Source: Clusia tigrina (taxonomy: Eukaryota > Arthropoda > Insecta > Diptera > Clusiidae). From it: DNA of 64,000 nt. Positions within the stretch are counted from its first letter, which is position 1; each line of letters begins with the position of its first letter. A program made the position numbers and the translations under genes. Under the pieces are notes generated by a model, which had not been told where the DNA came from, searched no databases, and saw only the letters and a list, made by a program, of their open reading frames with translations. The stretch is from positions 1,220,001 to 1,284,000 of the forward strand of contig OV050033.1 of the NCBI GenBank assembly GCA_920105625.2. The letters are read 5' to 3'. Shown here in pieces: positions 1 to 9,052 of the stretch.

Positions 1-1598
1 TGAAGCTGTGAAGGGAACAAATATTTATAATTCTCACATTATTCGCAGAAATATCCTTAGGAAGTTTTACTCGTATTCTTGCTTAACTGCTTAATGGAAG
101 ACACTGCTTCTTTCCCACACAAAAAATAGCAATAGGGTAGCCTAGCGAATGTCTCTGAACTGGAAGATTAAGGGTCCATTTCATGAACTTCACACCTATC
201 TGGAATAACTCTATTCACATAATAAATACACTGACTGTCCACCTAATAATATGTTTCCTTTGTCTTGAGAGGCTTATGGACGCGCTATTCGACCATTGTG
301 TTGGTATAGAAATACTGTAATACTGCTTTATTCGGTCTAGCTCCTTCAATGGTTCCCTTTCCTTACAACATAAAAATACAAAAACCGCATTGGAACTTGC
401 GGTCTTCCAGTGGATCCTTTGTTCGAATATCTAAGTGGGAAGCCATACCTTAAGGAATGTTGTAGTGTTTAAATAGGTGTTCCGACCTTAATTAGGTCAC
501 GTGTTTGTTCTAATGACCTTCACGCAATCACAGAGCAGAGCACTGGTTTTTCAAAAGTATGTGTTTATAAAAGTTTCCAAAGGAAAGTGTAACAAACTTA
601 ACTTGCTGCACGCTTCATAAATATTCATTGTATTAGTTACGAGGAAACATACGCAGTGTTACCTTGTTACGGTAGTACACCGGCAGACAGTACTGACTCA
701 TTGCCGCCTCTGCTCTGACATTTGCTCTTGAATTATCGCTCACCAATCAGACACACTGCGTCTAGCCTCAATGAGAAGCCACCACTGACATAGAAACGTG
801 CAACAGCGGATCGCAGAACTTTCCGCTACCGCTGCAGTTGCAAATCGATTAAAATATGGGAAATCCAATCCAATGTCTCCAAGGGGAAGGGTGAAAACGC
901 GTCAGAACACCCACGTATGGAGGCAATTGCAAAATAAAACCAACGCAATTGGAAAAACCACAAAACCTTTGAATGGCAAAGTGGAGAGGGAGCACTCATG
1001 CCGACTTCAATGCGGTAAATTTGAGCGCAGCGTAATATTCCGGAAGAGTTTTCCAAGAGCAGAGTGCAAATAAATTCGGGGGCAAAGTGCTCCCAATGCT
1101 TGTATTGTGCGAAGTTAACTTAGAAACGCTTTGCACGCTTAAATGCCAACGAGCACTCAAAATTCAATTCCAGCTTAGTCGCCTCCCAAACACCCACTCT
1201 GCTGCTCGGCTTCTGTTCGAAATGAAATTCATAATCATGTCAACAAAACGCGGCTGAAAAATACACAAGTATCTGCATAAATTAAGTGAGCTGCTGCCAA
1301 TGGCGAGGAAAGAGCCGCGAGGCTCTCATTTATTCTAAAACCGCAATCAAATTCATTAGGGCGTATTTTTGAAATTAATCCGATTATGCGCGCCAAGATA
1401 CAAAGTCGCACGACACACAGTAGCAGCGGGATATGAGGTATCATTGACATGTTCCAACTTTTTATGGTAATGATTCCACAACAGAAAATCGAATCATATT
1501 TACGAGTATTTAATATTTGACTGCTGCATATGAAAATATTTGGAGAATTACATTGTAGGGGAGCAAATGAGGTCGGATATATGCGATAAGTGAGCTCC
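1..1598. other. Intergenic, no gene recognised
   Basis: I see no ORF with recognisable protein features on either strand. The open frames around 798-1073 (+) and 1235-1600 (-) are short, overlap on both strands and match no family I know. The stretch ends at the ATAC that forms the left target duplication of the LTR element. It could contain the distal flank of the next gene, but nothing in the sequence shows it. Confidence 0.5.
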
Positions 1599-1602
1599 AT
1601 AC
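1599..1602. repeat. Left target site duplication (ATAC)
   Basis: ATAC directly precedes the TGTAAC left edge of the element and is repeated directly after the TTACA right edge at 7107-7110. A 4-bp duplication is typical of Ty3/gypsy-type integration. It shows that the two LTRs belong to one insertion event. Confidence 0.9.
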
Positions 1603-1792
1603 TGTAACGACTCGTTTTCGCTGGGGTAAGAACTCAGCGGGTCCCAGGGTCACTTACAGAAATTTATTTCAATCGCGTTAGGTTTTATAAGTGTTTTATT
1701 TATTTTCAAACTTACTACTTATACATATATATAATTATATTTAATTACTACCCTACTCTGTGTGCTCGTGGTAGTGTCCGTGGTTTGTACTA

Positions 1793-2088
1793 GTGTCCCA
1801 GGGAGAGTCGGTCAAAACCATAAACTCCACTGGCTCTGTCTGCGTTGCGAATGTGTCCCAGGGAGAGTCGGTCAAAACCATAAACTCCACTGGCTCTGTC
1901 TGCGTTGCGTGTGTGTCCCAGGGAGAGTCGGTCAAAACCATAAACTCCACTGGCTCTGTCTACGTTGCGTGTGTGTCCCAGGGAGAGTCGGTCAAAACCA
2001 TAAACTCCACTGGCTCTGTCTACGTTGCGTGTGTGTCCCAGGGAGAGTCGGTCAAAACCATAAACTCCACTGGCTCTGTCTGCGTTGA
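1793..2088. repeat. 60-bp tandem array, five units
   Basis: Five head-to-tail units of 60 bp, each beginning GTGTCCCAGGGAGAG. They differ only at the unit junctions (TGCGTTGCGAAT, TGCGTTGCGTGT, TACGTTGCGTGT twice, TGCGTTGATTT). The unit is a multiple of three, so open frames through it on both strands are an artefact of the repeat and not evidence of a protein. The matching array at 5807-6042 has four units and lacks one of the two TAC-type units. Confidence 0.97.
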
Positions 2089-2208
2089 TTTATTGTCAAT
2101 AGTCAAAATACCTAGTTTCGATGCTTGGTGCGTCTCTAGGAGCTTGGTGCGTTGTCTACTTACGGAGCGATGCTGGATCAAAGAGGCTTGGTGTTTGGTT
2201 CACTCCGC

Positions 2209-2215
2209 TTATATA
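2209..2215 (-). promoter_or_regulatory. Candidate LTR TATA box
   Basis: In element orientation the sequence reads GCTATATAAGCGGAG, a good TATA match. If used, transcription would start near 2180, just upstream of the 60-bp array, which would then be transcribed. The same sequence is in the 5' LTR at 6163-6169, where it would drive the element. The start site itself is not visible from sequence. Confidence 0.5.
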
Positions 2216-2410
2216 GCGAAAGCTTGCCAGGGGATCAGTGCTCGTTCTTGTTGTGGCCCAGTTGTCCTTAGGCCACCTTCAACTTCCGCTGGTTGTCCAC
2301 CTTGTTGTAGTTCCCCTAGTTGTCCATCGTAGTTGTTGCTTGCAGTAGTGTGGCCTGATCGCTGCTGTTAGTTGTCGCTTTGCTGTTGTTGTAGAAACGT
2401 TTCTTCGTAC

Positions 2411-2813
2411 TCTGCCTGTTTACAGCTTTGCGTTTACGATCGGTTAGCGTGTGTGTGGCGCGCTCTTGTTTTCGCCTTCGGTCGCTATAATGTTGTTGTT
2501 GTTAAAATATTGGTTCACACTCCGCCTGCTTACGATCGGTGCGCTCTCGTTGTCATCCGTGTTCCGCCTTCGGTCGCTGTACTGTTGTTGTTGTTAAAAT
2601 AATGGTTCATACTCCGCCTGCTTACGGCTTTGCGCTTGCGATCGGTTCGCGTATGTGTGGTGCGCTCTCGTTGTCATCCGTGCTCCGCCTTCGGTCGCTG
2701 TGCTGTTGTTGTTGTTATAAATATTTCTTCTTACTCTGCCTGTTTACAGCTTTGCGCTTGCGATCGGTTCGCGTATGTGTGGTGCGCTCTCGTTGTCATC
2801 CGTGCTCCGCCTT
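2411..2813. repeat. Imperfect ~80-115-bp repeats in the probable U3
   Basis: Four diverged copies of a block that combines CTGCCTGTTTACAGCTTTGC-like, CGATCGGTTCGCGTATGTGT-like and GCTCTCGTTGTCATCCGTG-like segments, separated by TTGTTGTTGTTA runs. The copies have insertions and deletions relative to each other. The same block is in the other LTR at 6365-6767. It lies upstream of the TATA box in element orientation, where enhancer repeats are common. Confidence 0.8.
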
Positions 2814-3152
2814 CTCTTGTCCGACATGTATTTGTTGTATTCCTCGTCGCTGTGTTTTTCCTCGCTCTTTGCAAGCATAGCGCTGATTGGCAAGATCGTT
2901 GGCTGTGCGTGAGGTTGCTTTTGTTGTAATCCTAGTTATTATTCCAACTGGTCTAATATGCTGATGGTGATCTGTTCTCCCGCCACTGCTGCGCTGATTG
3001 GTTACAACGTATGTAGTTTTTTCGTTAAATTTCTAATGCAGTTGCTTCGGTTCGGGTATTTTATCGTGATGTGTGTGTGTATATAGTTTCGTGGCGACTC
3101 TGTCATTTGTAGTGTGGGCTAAAATTTCCCACAGAAGATTTTGGTTCTTACA

Positions 3153-3167
3153 CGCCCTCCCCACTTT
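3153..3167 (-). other. Polypurine tract
   Basis: In element orientation AAAGTGGGGAGGGCG lies directly against the 3' LTR, the position expected for the plus-strand primer. It overlaps the last two bases of the Gag-protease stop codon. Confidence 0.8.
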
Positions 3168-5487
3168 ACCGACGATGAAAAATGATGACAGCGTCACGGT
3201 TGAGGGTCACTCTGTATGCGTCTCGCCTAAATCGTATTCGCCCTCGTGTCCGTTTTTGCTGAGCCCCTTTGGCTATTTGCAAAACTTCAGCTACCAAGTT
3301 CTGTGGCAGATCACCTCCTTTTGGTCCTTGTAGCTCTTCTATGTTTTGGAATGTGAATAAGGTGCCTGTGTTTGTCGTATGTTTCTCTGTTGACTGCCTC
3401 TGTTGTTTAATGCTGTTGGGTTGGTGGCTATTGAAGTCACGTTTATTCCTCTTGTCATCGCTTCTGCTGTGTTTGGTGCACTTGATTGCACGGTGGTTGT
3501 CCCTTGATCTGTCACGTTGTCTACGTGGTATGTTTTGGTTGTTTCGCACTGGTTCTGACTTTGCGAAGTGATTAGGAGATACCCTGATTGCTCTGATTGT
3601 ATTTTGACTTAGCTGTGCCAGCTCCTCGCGTTTGGTTGCGCCTGCGTCCTTTTTCCGAGGCCCATATGCTGATTCATGTGTGGTCCTTCTATATATGCTT
3701 TTGTGGGATTCGCTGTGGGATTTCGCTGGGCATAGTCCGTGGCAGGTGAATTCGTTCGTGTGAGTCATCTTTGTTCTTGGTGTTGTGTGTTTGCGAATTC
3801 GTTGGTTCTCTGTGTATTCTCTGTTGTGTCTCTTTATCTGAGCATTTTTGTCGCTGGCGTGCCTCTTGGAAGTCGTTGAATGGATTTGTGTGGCATTCTC
3901 AACACGAATTGTCGTGCACATTGCAATATCTCGGGGTTGCACGCAATTGTTTTGAGGTCCCAATGTGATCTCCTGTTCACCACACTTCACTGTCATTCCT
4001 AGGCTTGCCATGAAGTCTAGTCCAAGGAGTAGCTCATTAATGGAATCAGGCATGATAAGTAGCTCTTGCTCGCATGTCTGCTCTCCAAGCCTTACAGTTG
4101 CCGTCAATGTCCCACTGACTCTCCTAGCACTTCCGTCTGCCATACGTGCTCTGGTATTGGATTTTCCAAATTTGCTGGTGGAAGAGCGTAGCTTTCGTGC
4201 TAGCTCTCTGCTCACAAAACTGTGAGTTGCCCCTGTGTCCAGTGTTGCTGTGACAGTTTCTGTGCCAATCGAAACGGTGGCGCAGATTCGTTGTCCGTCA
4301 CAGTGCAATAAGTTTTCCAATGGGGAAGTCTGCTGTCTCTCCTTTGTGGCATGCTGTGTTTCTGTCGTCGGTAGCTCTCGATCGGTTGGTGCTCTTAGTT
4401 TGCAGCACTCTATAGTCCTCACATCCCTTTGACCACACTCCCAACAGAACAGGATCTGTGCGTTGCGACATATGCGTGCTATATGACCATTTTGGCCACA
4501 ACGCCAGCAGGCTGTTCTTGGTTCTATGGGTGTCTCTCTGCTCTCTACCGTCACCTGACAGTTTCTCACCTCTCGTGGTGGACCTTGCTCTCTTCGCCGT
4601 TGTATGGGTGGCGCTGGTAGTTGTTCGCCTTCTCTCCGTATGCTCTCCAAGTCTGCAGCCATTTCTATCAGCTCTGCTAGCGATGTGAAATCTCTGCGGC
4701 GCACATATAGCTGGTATTCTGGCAGGCTGTTCTGGAAAATACGCTCCAGTTTCTGTTCTTCGGAATAGTCCAAGTGCCGCATTAGATTCTGCAATTCAAC
4801 TACAAACTGCTTGAACCCTTCTCTGGGTCTCTGGTGACGCTGGCGGATCTGGTCTTCGAGTTTCTCCGTGTATCGTGCTGGCAAGAAGAATTTTAGAAAG
4901 TCTCTCCTATATGTACGCCAATCCCGCCACGCTCGATTGTTGTTTCTGAACCACATGAGTGCTCGTTCTCTCAAGAGTTCAGGCATAGTACGCGGAAGGA
5001 AATCTTTGTTTATTTCGTACACATCTGCCAATTCCTCGACTCGCTCTATAAACGCTAGCGGGTCACGCCCTCCGTCAAAGTTAAGGGACCACTTCCTCAC
5101 CTGGTCAATCACAACGGCGTACTGTACAATCCCGTTGTGCTGTTGATTCATTGTTGCAGGTGACACGGAGCGATGCTGTAGTGTTCTCCGTACCCCTGGG
5201 TTCTCTGCCGTTAGTGTTGTACCTGTGTATGCCTCTGGCCTGTCCACTTCCAGCGTTTCGCGGGTAACTATGGACACAGCCGGCCTTGGGGATGTGCTCT
5301 TAACGTACTTGGATTGTAGCTTCTGCAATTGGTATTTCTGATCCTGAGTCAGCTCTGTTTCAGTGAAGAAGTCGGAAAGACGTTTACGGACTTCATCCAC
5401 GGTACCTGTAGCCTCTACACCGAATTCATCAGCAAAGATCACCAGCTCATCCTTGCGTAACAAGTACACCCAGCTTGTTTTCACCAT
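3166..5487 (-). CDS. Gag-protease polyprotein of the LTR element
   Basis: A 773-residue uninterrupted ORF. Residues ~1-40 resemble a SAP-like helical segment. Residues ~133-265 form a retrotransposon Gag (capsid-like) region containing the [21 protein letters not shown] and [11 protein letters not shown] blocks. A zinc knuckle of form CX2CX4HX4C lies at ~327-340. A second knuckle at ~348-361 has Val where His is expected (CX2CX4VX4C). A retropepsin follows, with active-site DTGA at ~417-420 and LLLGLDF at ~487-493. The remaining ~270 residues are rich in Arg, Lys, His, Asn and Thr, and I recognise no polymerase or integrase motif in them. The product should assemble particles and process itself. 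The start is the first Met after the primer-binding site, 111 bp inside it. Keeping a long ORF with no pol suggests that the protein is itself used. Confidence 0.9.
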   Translation of the reverse strand: MVKTSWVYLLRKDELVIFADEFGVEATGTVDEVRKRLSDFFTETELTQDQKYQLQKLQSKYVKSTSPRPAVSIVTRETLEVDRPEAYTGTTLTAENPGVRRTLQHRSVSPATMNQQHNGIVQYAVVIDQVRKWSLNFDGGRDPLAFIERVEELADVYEINKDFLPRTMPELLRERALMWFRNNNRAWRDWRTYRRDFLKFFLPARYTEKLEDQIRQRHQRPREGFKQFVVELQNLMRHLDYSEEQKLERIFQNSLPEYQLYVRRRDFTSLAELIEMAADLESIRREGEQLPAPPIQRRREQGPPREVRNCQVTVESRETPIEPRTACWRCGQNGHIARICRNAQILFCWECGQRDVRTIECCKLRAPTDRELPTTETQHATKERQQTSPLENLLHCDGQRICATVSIGTETVTATLDTGATHSFVSRELARKLRSSTSKFGKSNTRARMADGSARRVSGTLTATVRLGEQTCEQELLIMPDSINELLLGLDFMASLGMTVKCGEQEITLGPQNNCVQPRDIAMCTTIRVENATQIHSTTSKRHASDKNAQIKRHNREYTENQRIRKHTTPRTKMTHTNEFTCHGLCPAKSHSESHKSIYRRTTHESAYGPRKKDAGATKREELAQLSQNTIRAIRVSPNHFAKSEPVRNNQNIPRRQRDRSRDNHRAIKCTKHSRSDDKRNKRDFNSHQPNSIKQQRQSTEKHTTNTGTLFTFQNIEELQGPKGGDLPQNLVAEVLQIAKGAQQKRTRGRIRFRRDAYRVTLNRDAVIIFHRR

Positions 5488-5597
5488 CCTGTGAAAGTCT
5501 TAGGTGACGAAGAAGACAATCTGTGTGTGTATTATAAGCTGGCGCTTATTCGGCTGTATTATGCGTGACTGCGTAGACGTAGCTTTCTCTTTTTATA

Positions 5598-5615
5598 GTC
5601 CCTGCTCGGGCGCCA
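5598..5615 (-). other. Primer-binding site, tRNA-Lys type
   Basis: In element orientation TGGCGCCCGAGCAGGGAC begins one base after the 5' LTR. It differs by one base from the well-known tRNA-Lys primer-binding sequence (TGGCGCCCGAACAGGGAC). Its presence next to the right LTR fixes that LTR as the 5' one. Confidence 0.85.
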
Positions 5616-5616
5616 C

Positions 5617-7106
5617 TGTAACGACTCGTTTTCGCTGGGGTAAGAACTCAGCGGGTCCCAGGGTCACTTACAGAAATTTATTTCAATCGCGTTAGGTTTT
5701 ATAAGTGTTTTATTTATTTTCAAACTTACTACTTATACATATATATAATTATATTTAATTACTACCCTACTCTGTGTGCTCGTGGTAGTGTCCGTGGTTT
5801 GTACTAGTGTCCCAGGGAGAGTCGGTCAAAACCATAAACTCCACTGGCTCTGTCTGCGTTGCGAATGTGTCCCAGGGAGAGTCGGTCAAAACCATAAACT
5901 CCACTGGCTCTGTCTGCGTTGCGTGTGTGTCCCAGGGAGAGTCGGTCAAAACCATAAACTCCACTGGCTCTGTCTACGTTGCGTGTGTGTCCCAGGGAGA
6001 GTCGGTCAAAACCATAAACTCCACTGGCTCTGTCTGCGTTGATTTATTGTCAATAGTCAAAATACCTAGTTTCGATGCTTGGTGCGTCTCTAGGAGCTTG
6101 GTGCGTTGTCTACTTACGGAGCGATGCTGGATCAAAGAGGCTTGGTGTTTGGTTCACTCCGCTTATATAGCGAAAGCTTGCCAGGGGATCAGTGCTCGTT
6201 CTTGTTGTGGCCCAGTTGTCCTTAGGCCACCTTCAACTTCCGCTGGTTGTCCACCTTGTTGTAGTTCCCCTAGTTGTCCATCGTAGTTGTTGCTTGCAGT
6301 AGTGTGGCCTGATCGCTGCTGTTAGTTGTCGCTTTGCTGTTGTTGTAGAAACGTTTCTTCGTACTCTGCCTGTTTACAGCTTTGCGTTTACGATCGGTTA
6401 GCGTGTGTGTGGCGCGCTCTTGTTTTCGCCTTCGGTCGCTATAATGTTGTTGTTGTTAAAATATTGGTTCACACTCCGCCTGCTTACGATCGGTGCGCTC
6501 TCGTTGTCATCCGTGTTCCGCCTTCGGTCGCTGTACTGTTGTTGTTGTTAAAATAATGGTTCATACTCCGCCTGCTTACGGCTTTGCGCTTGCGATCGGT
6601 TCGCGTATGTGTGGTGCGCTCTCGTTGTCATCCGTGCTCCGCCTTCGGTCGCTGTGCTGTTGTTGTTGTTATAAATATTTCTTCTTACTCTGCCTGTTTA
6701 CAGCTTTGCGCTTGCGATCGGTTCGCGTATGTGTGGTGCGCTCTCGTTGTCATCCGTGCTCCGCCTTCTCTTGTCCGACATGTATTTGTTGTATTCCTCG
6801 TCGCTGTGTTTTTCCTCGCTCTTTGCAAGCATAGCGCTGATTGGCAAGATCGTTGGCTGTGCGTGAGGTTGCTTTTGTTGTAATCCTAGTTATTATTCCA
6901 ACTGGTCTAATATGCTGATGGTGATCTGTTCTCCCGCCACTGCTGCGCTGATTGGTTACAACGTATGTAGTTTTTTCGTTAAATTTCTAATGCAGTTGCT
7001 TCGGTTCGGGTATTTTATCGTGATGTGTGTGTGTATATAGTTTCGTGGCGACTCTGTCATTTGTAGTGTGGGCCAAAATTTCCCACAGAAGATTTTGGTT
7101 CTTACA
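5617..7106 (-). repeat. 5' LTR of the element (1490 bp)
   Basis: Copy of 1603-3152 with four 60-bp units instead of five, a TATATAA box at 6163-6169, and AATAAA-type hexamers near 5709-5718. Edges are TGTAAC at 5617 and CTTACA ending at 7106. I found one substitution against the left LTR (C7074 versus T3120). Confidence 0.95.
5807..6042. repeat. 60-bp tandem array, four units
   Basis: Same array as at 1793-2088 with one unit fewer. The order of junction variants is TGCGTTGCGAAT, TGCGTTGCGTGT, TACGTTGCGTGT, TGCGTTGATTT, so the missing unit is a second TAC-type unit. Confidence 0.97.
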
Positions 7107-7110
7107 ATAC
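7107..7110. repeat. Right target site duplication (ATAC)
   Basis: Repeat of 1599-1602. Joining the flanks at one ATAC gives the presumed empty site, reading ...GAGCTCCATACACAATATT.... Confidence 0.9.
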
Positions 7111-7650
7111 ACAATATTATTGAATTTTTTAAATGAATTGAACTACGAGTATATCGGAATATAATGCAAACATTTAATGTGCTAACAAGTCTGCCAACAA
7201 TAGCGCCAGGGAAACCCACAATATGTGTTTCATCAGCTCTGGTACAAACGATGTTGCGAGACCCTTTATGTTTATCATATATAACTGAAATAGCGCACGA
7301 CTGTTACTCACAAGAGAACCTATTTTAGGAGGGTTCCGAAAACAATTTAAATAAAACATTTTCCGTACAACTAAAGCACATTCCACTTAATTTAAAATTA
7401 TTTATCAGAAAATACATTTACAAATTATTTATCAGTAGATTTTAAATCCGCATTTGTTAGCCAAGTAAGGGAGGACATCTGCACAGCTATGTCTGAGTTG
7501 GGTATTCCTACAAAGCTTATTAGGCTTTGTAGAACGACTTTCAGCGTTTCACGCAGCGAAACTTTCCGGAAGATTTTACCACTTTAAAGTACATTAGCAT
7601 AGGTTGACAAAAATATCAGAAATCCATGCTAATATATTCTTGTGTGTGGA
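7111..7650. other. Intergenic, no feature seen
   Basis: A/T-rich sequence between the LTR element and the SINE-like repeat. The short minus-strand ORFs here are partly in the LTR and have no recognisable features. Confidence 0.4.
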
Positions 7651-7915
7651 CGGCCTGTGTTCTGGAGGTAAGCATGCTAGACTCACCCTTTGGGGTCGTG
7701 GACTTGAATCCTGTCCCGGGCATGGTCTGAAAAATGCTTCTTTTTAAATCTTTTTCTCTTAGAGTCTAAGGCCTTAGTTGCTAGTACTAATTCCCCCAAC
7801 CCCTTGCACACATAGTTAATTATTATCACAAAGGGTCAATGTTGGCCTAAGTGTGCCCTTTTCGGGTGGCCGCCTTACCTAGTTAATTATGGTGCAAGGT
7901 ATAATAATAATAAAG
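7651..7915 (+). repeat. SINE-like interspersed repeat, copy 1
   Basis: A ~265-bp block ending in TAATAATAATAAAG. An internal GACTTGAATCC at 7701-7711 resembles the RNA polymerase III B box of tRNA-derived SINEs, with a possible A box some 40 bp upstream. The middle part (TGGTCT..AAATGCTTCTTT.TAAATCTTTT, then TTGCACACA) recurs at 42853-42968, which shows that it is a dispersed family. The tRNA origin is inference; the repetition is seen. Confidence 0.6.
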
Positions 7916-7948
7916 ATTCTTATGTATTAGATACAATTAATAACACAT

Positions 7949-8042
7949 ATGAGCTGAAAGCCCTGGCAGCTAGTGCTCCTAAATATCGTATGATAAGAAT
8001 TGATTATCTTTCTTTTGTAAATAAATAAATAAATAAATAACA
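7949..8042 (+). repeat. AATAAATA-tailed dispersed repeat, copy 1
   Basis: The block GAGCTGAAAGCCCTGGCAGC..AGTGCTCCTAAAT is followed by an (AATA)n tail. Related blocks occur at 21303-21400 and, more decayed, at 27083-27150, all in the same orientation. The layout is that of the 3' end of a non-LTR retroelement or SINE. Confidence 0.6.
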
Positions 8043-8851
8043 CATACTTTTAGGAAGCATTTCGCTTATCGGCAAACAAGTACGAAAACAGTTTAACCAT
8101 ATCTATGACATATTTGCTGAGCATACTTTTCGGGGTGATTGTACTGCCCGCACTTGCCGCGCCACCTGTAATCCTTGCCCCTCATCAACAAAACGCTGGT
8201 TACCGTTAAAGATTACTCGTACTTTCATTTGTCAATGGAAAATGAATTGATGGAGCAGCAAAAATGCTTGTGTGCAGTATAAATTTGATGGAGTTATTAT
8301 TACGAAGTACTATGAGAATATCGTGAATTTGAGTTTCGGTAGACTAGTCCCTTGTTACCATGTTAAGCCAGTCCCAATGTAATGGACATTATATTTGCCG
8401 CACTAATTTTTCACTAGGGACTAGCGTTTTATTTGGACCTTAATTAAGTTAAATAAGTGAGATGAACTCTTTTTATTTATAATTTTTTTATTTACTTGAT
8501 ATTGTTTTGATATGGTAAAGTTTAATTGCTCTATTAAAATTTTAATAACATGTTATTCGAAAATAATGTGTAAAATCAAATAAAATCCAAGTATGAAGAG
8601 TTATTAAAAACAATCACACAAATTTAATACGAATTACGCAATTCTTGCTACAATATTAAATAAATTTTCCAAATGTTAATTAACAAAAGGATACTATGTT
8701 CTAAGCCGGGCAACATAACAACAATAAAGCGGCCTTTCTATTTCATTAGCTGAACAATAACAATTGAAATTGCATTTCATATAAATGTATGATTGAATTG
8801 AAAGTAGTACAAAGCAATGCGGTGTGCATTGTTTTGCATGCATTTATAAAC

Positions 8852-8869
8852 TTTATTATTAAATTTATT
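8852..8869 (-). terminator. Candidate Nos polyadenylation signals
   Basis: Two AATAAA hexamers on the minus strand (TTTATT on plus at 8852-8857 and 8864-8869) lie 76-93 bp past the Nos stop codon. They would give a short 3' UTR. Other A/T-rich hexamers follow near 8470-8500, so a longer 3' UTR is possible. Confidence 0.4.
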
Positions 8870-8944
8870 ATTCAAATATGTTTAGTTTCCAAAATTGCTT
8901 TAAATCCCCCAACAAAGGTCGTCCAGCGTGATTCACGTGACCTT

Positions 8945-9052
8945 TTACGGCTGCGAAGCCATGCGTATACGCGCGGTTGCTCGCGATTTGGTGTGAATTT
9001 CCGCAGTGCGCAGAGTGATGCCGAATATATCCTCATGATAGCGACTCTCATC
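8945..9052 (-). CDS. Nos: Nos coding exon 18, C-terminal tail and stop
   Basis: Encodes [20 protein letters not shown] and a basic tail ending RMASQP, then TAA (plus-strand 8945-8947). Acceptor CACACAG. In other NOS enzymes this tail regulates electron transfer. The exon was identified by its match to the known fly C-terminus. Confidence 0.95.
   Translation of the reverse strand, partial: DESRYHEDIFGITLRTAEIHTKSRATARIRMASQP

Larger units (their letters stand above)
1603..3152 (-). repeat. 3' LTR of the element (1550 bp)
   Basis: Direct repeat of 5617-7106. It is 60 bp longer because it carries five rather than four units of the internal tandem array. In element orientation it runs from 3152 to 1603. 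It contains a purine/pyrimidine-biased repeat block (probable U3), a TATATAA box at 2209-2215, the 60-bp array, and AATAAA-type hexamers (TTTATT on the plus strand at 1695-1704) near the end. This ordering suggests U3-R-U5, with the array inside R; that subdivision is inference. Confidence 0.95.
1603..7106 (-). mobile_element. Non-autonomous LTR retrotransposon (Gag-protease only)
   Basis: A 5.5-kb element in minus orientation. Seen directly: two long direct repeats bounded by TG..CA (TGTAA..TTACA), flanking ATAC duplications, a primer-binding site one base inside the right (5') LTR, a purine-rich tract against the left (3') LTR, and a single 773-codon ORF. The ORF holds Gag and a retropepsin, but the ~2.46-kb interior has no room for, and no trace of, reverse transcriptase, RNase H, integrase or envelope. 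The LTRs look near identical: I noticed only one base difference (T3120 versus C7074) and one extra 60-bp repeat unit in the left LTR. The insertion is therefore recent and must have been mobilised by polymerase and integrase supplied in trans. It lies about 1.8 kb beyond the Nos stop codon, in the same orientation. Ty3/gypsy affiliation is inferred from the DTGA protease, the Gag type and the 4-bp duplication. Confidence 0.93.

Noticed and set aside
1793..2088. CRISPR-like array
   Set aside because: The units are contiguous 60-bp tandem repeats without unique spacers, inside a eukaryotic LTR.
1762..2929. Several plus-strand ORFs in the LTR (and their duplicates at 5776-6883), including one with repeated SQGESVKTINSTGSV
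   Set aside because: They arise because the 60-bp repeat unit is a multiple of three and the U3 is T/G-rich. They lie in LTR non-coding sequence and have no independent support.
3269..5146. Plus-strand ORFs opposite the Gag-protease ORF
   Set aside because: They are antisense shadows of the long minus-strand ORF, which contains recognised zinc knuckle and protease motifs.
5598..5615. Possible tRNA-Lys gene
   Set aside because: Only the 18-nt primer-binding sequence is present, next to an LTR; there is no tRNA body.
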